This document shows, piece by piece, positions 63,652-64,000 of a DNA stretch of 64,000 nt. This DNA is from Paenibacillus guangzhouensis (lineage in GTDB: Bacteria; Bacillota; Bacilli; Paenibacillales; Paenibacillaceae). A program made the position numbers and the translations under genes. Where the stretch lies: contig NZ_CP045293.1 of NCBI RefSeq assembly GCF_009363075.1, positions 1,116,001 to 1,180,000 on the forward strand, in the 5' to 3' direction. Under the pieces are notes generated by a model that saw nothing but the letters and a program-made list of their open reading frames with translations, had not been told where the DNA came from and did no database searches. Numbering within the stretch: position 1 is the first letter of the stretch; every line of letters starts with the position of its first letter.

Positions 63652-64000
63652 ATGAAATCATTTGGGGAAACAAACGTGCTCATTACCGGCGGCAGCCGAG
63701 GGATCGGTGCAGCGATTGCAGAGCGGTTTGCTTCTGTGGGAATGAATGTGGTCATTCATTATCTGCAGGCGCATGAGCAAGCGAATGAAGTTGCGCGGAG
63801 TTGTATGAAGTATGGTGGCAAAGTGATGACGGTTACGGCGGACTTGCGTTCCAAAGAGCAGCTTCAACGTATGATGGAGAAACTCGAGAGTCATGGACTC
63901 GTCCCGGACATTCTCGTGAATAATGCAGGCATTGCACATTATGGATTGTTGTCTGATGTGACCGAGGATCAGTGGGATGAGATGATGTCCATTAACTTAA
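63652..64000 (+). CDS. ymfI: SDR-family reductase YmfI, N-terminal part
   Basis: The gene is cut by the window end; about 116 residues are visible. 'VLITGGSRGIGAAIAERFA' is the NAD(P)-binding glycine motif and 'ILVNNAGIAHYG' the NNAG motif of classical short-chain dehydrogenases. Directly after ymfF-ymfH, as in B. subtilis, this is ymfI, whose product reduces the 5-aminopentanone modification on elongation factor P. The catalytic Tyr-Lys region lies outside the window. A TAGGAA site sits just before the ATG. Confidence 0.88.
   Translation, partial: MKSFGETNVLITGGSRGIGAAIAERFASVGMNVVIHYLQAHEQANEVARSCMKYGGKVMTVTADLRSKEQLQRMMEKLESHGLVPDILVNNAGIAHYGLLSDVTEDQWDEMMSINL

Overview
The window reads as a chromosomal segment of a motile, endospore-forming Gram-positive bacterium, most likely Paenibacillus or a close relative (inference). 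The gene order follows the Bacillus subtilis fla/che, rpsB-tsf, nusA-infB, spoVF-asd-dapG-dapA and tepA-spoIIIE-ymfFH neighbourhoods. The differences point away from Bacillus itself: a short 216-residue EF-Ts, an archaeal/eukaryotic-type prolyl-tRNA synthetase, and an nrnA gene between rbfA and truB. Every gene I can support lies on the + strand. I see no tRNA, rRNA, insertion sequence, prophage or CRISPR array.

Bases 1-21706 are the distal part of a large flagellar/chemotaxis operon. It runs from a cut-off flagellar operon protein through flgE, flbD/swrD, fliL, fliM, fliY, cheY, fliO, fliP, fliQ, fliR, flhB, flhA, flhF, flhG, cheB, cheA, cheW, cheC, cheD, a small membrane protein, sigD and a FapA-like gene. 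It ends with three poorly characterised genes: a 105-residue orphan, a SwrB-like/DUF6115-type protein, and a membrane-anchored protein carrying only the LysM-like half of MltG. Many genes overlap by ATGA junctions.

Bases 21707-46059 are the core information and envelope block: rpsB-tsf-pyrH-frr-uppS-cdsA-dxr-rseP-proS-polC, then rimP-nusA-rnpM-ylxQ-infB-rbfA-nrnA-truB-ribF, then rpsO-pnp. Good sigma-A promoters precede rpsB, rimP and rpsO, and strong intrinsic terminators or attenuators separate rpsB/tsf, tsf/pyrH, frr/uppS and rpsO/pnp. The 5' leaders of rpsB, rimP and rpsO carry clear stem-loops that look like sites of post-transcriptional control.

Bases 46060-64000 are richer in sporulation and lysine/dipicolinate functions: ylxY, the M16 peptidase mlpA, dut, dpaA-dpaB, asd, dapG, dapA, an RNase J, tepA, ylzJ, an FtsK/SpoIIIE translocase, sleB, the M16 pair ymfF-ymfH, and the start of ymfI, which is cut by the window end. 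The asd-dapG-dapA enzymes make the dihydrodipicolinate that DpaAB oxidises to the spore solute DPA, and SleB later degrades the cortex. Sequence matches to sporulation sigma promoters (sigma-E type before ylxY, sigma-K type before dpaA, sigma-G type before sleB) fit those roles.

I did not find a clearly new multi-gene system. The best leads are regulatory: a two-tier hairpin in the rpsB leader, an S15-leader-like fold before rpsO, four CGGATRA repeats in the RNase J leader, an inverted repeat centred on the -10 of ftsK/spoIIIE, mutually exclusive inverted repeats before mlpA, and the three unstudied genes at the end of the flagellar operon. Several start codons were moved downstream of the longest reading frame because the Shine-Dalgarno sequence lies inside it; each case is stated.
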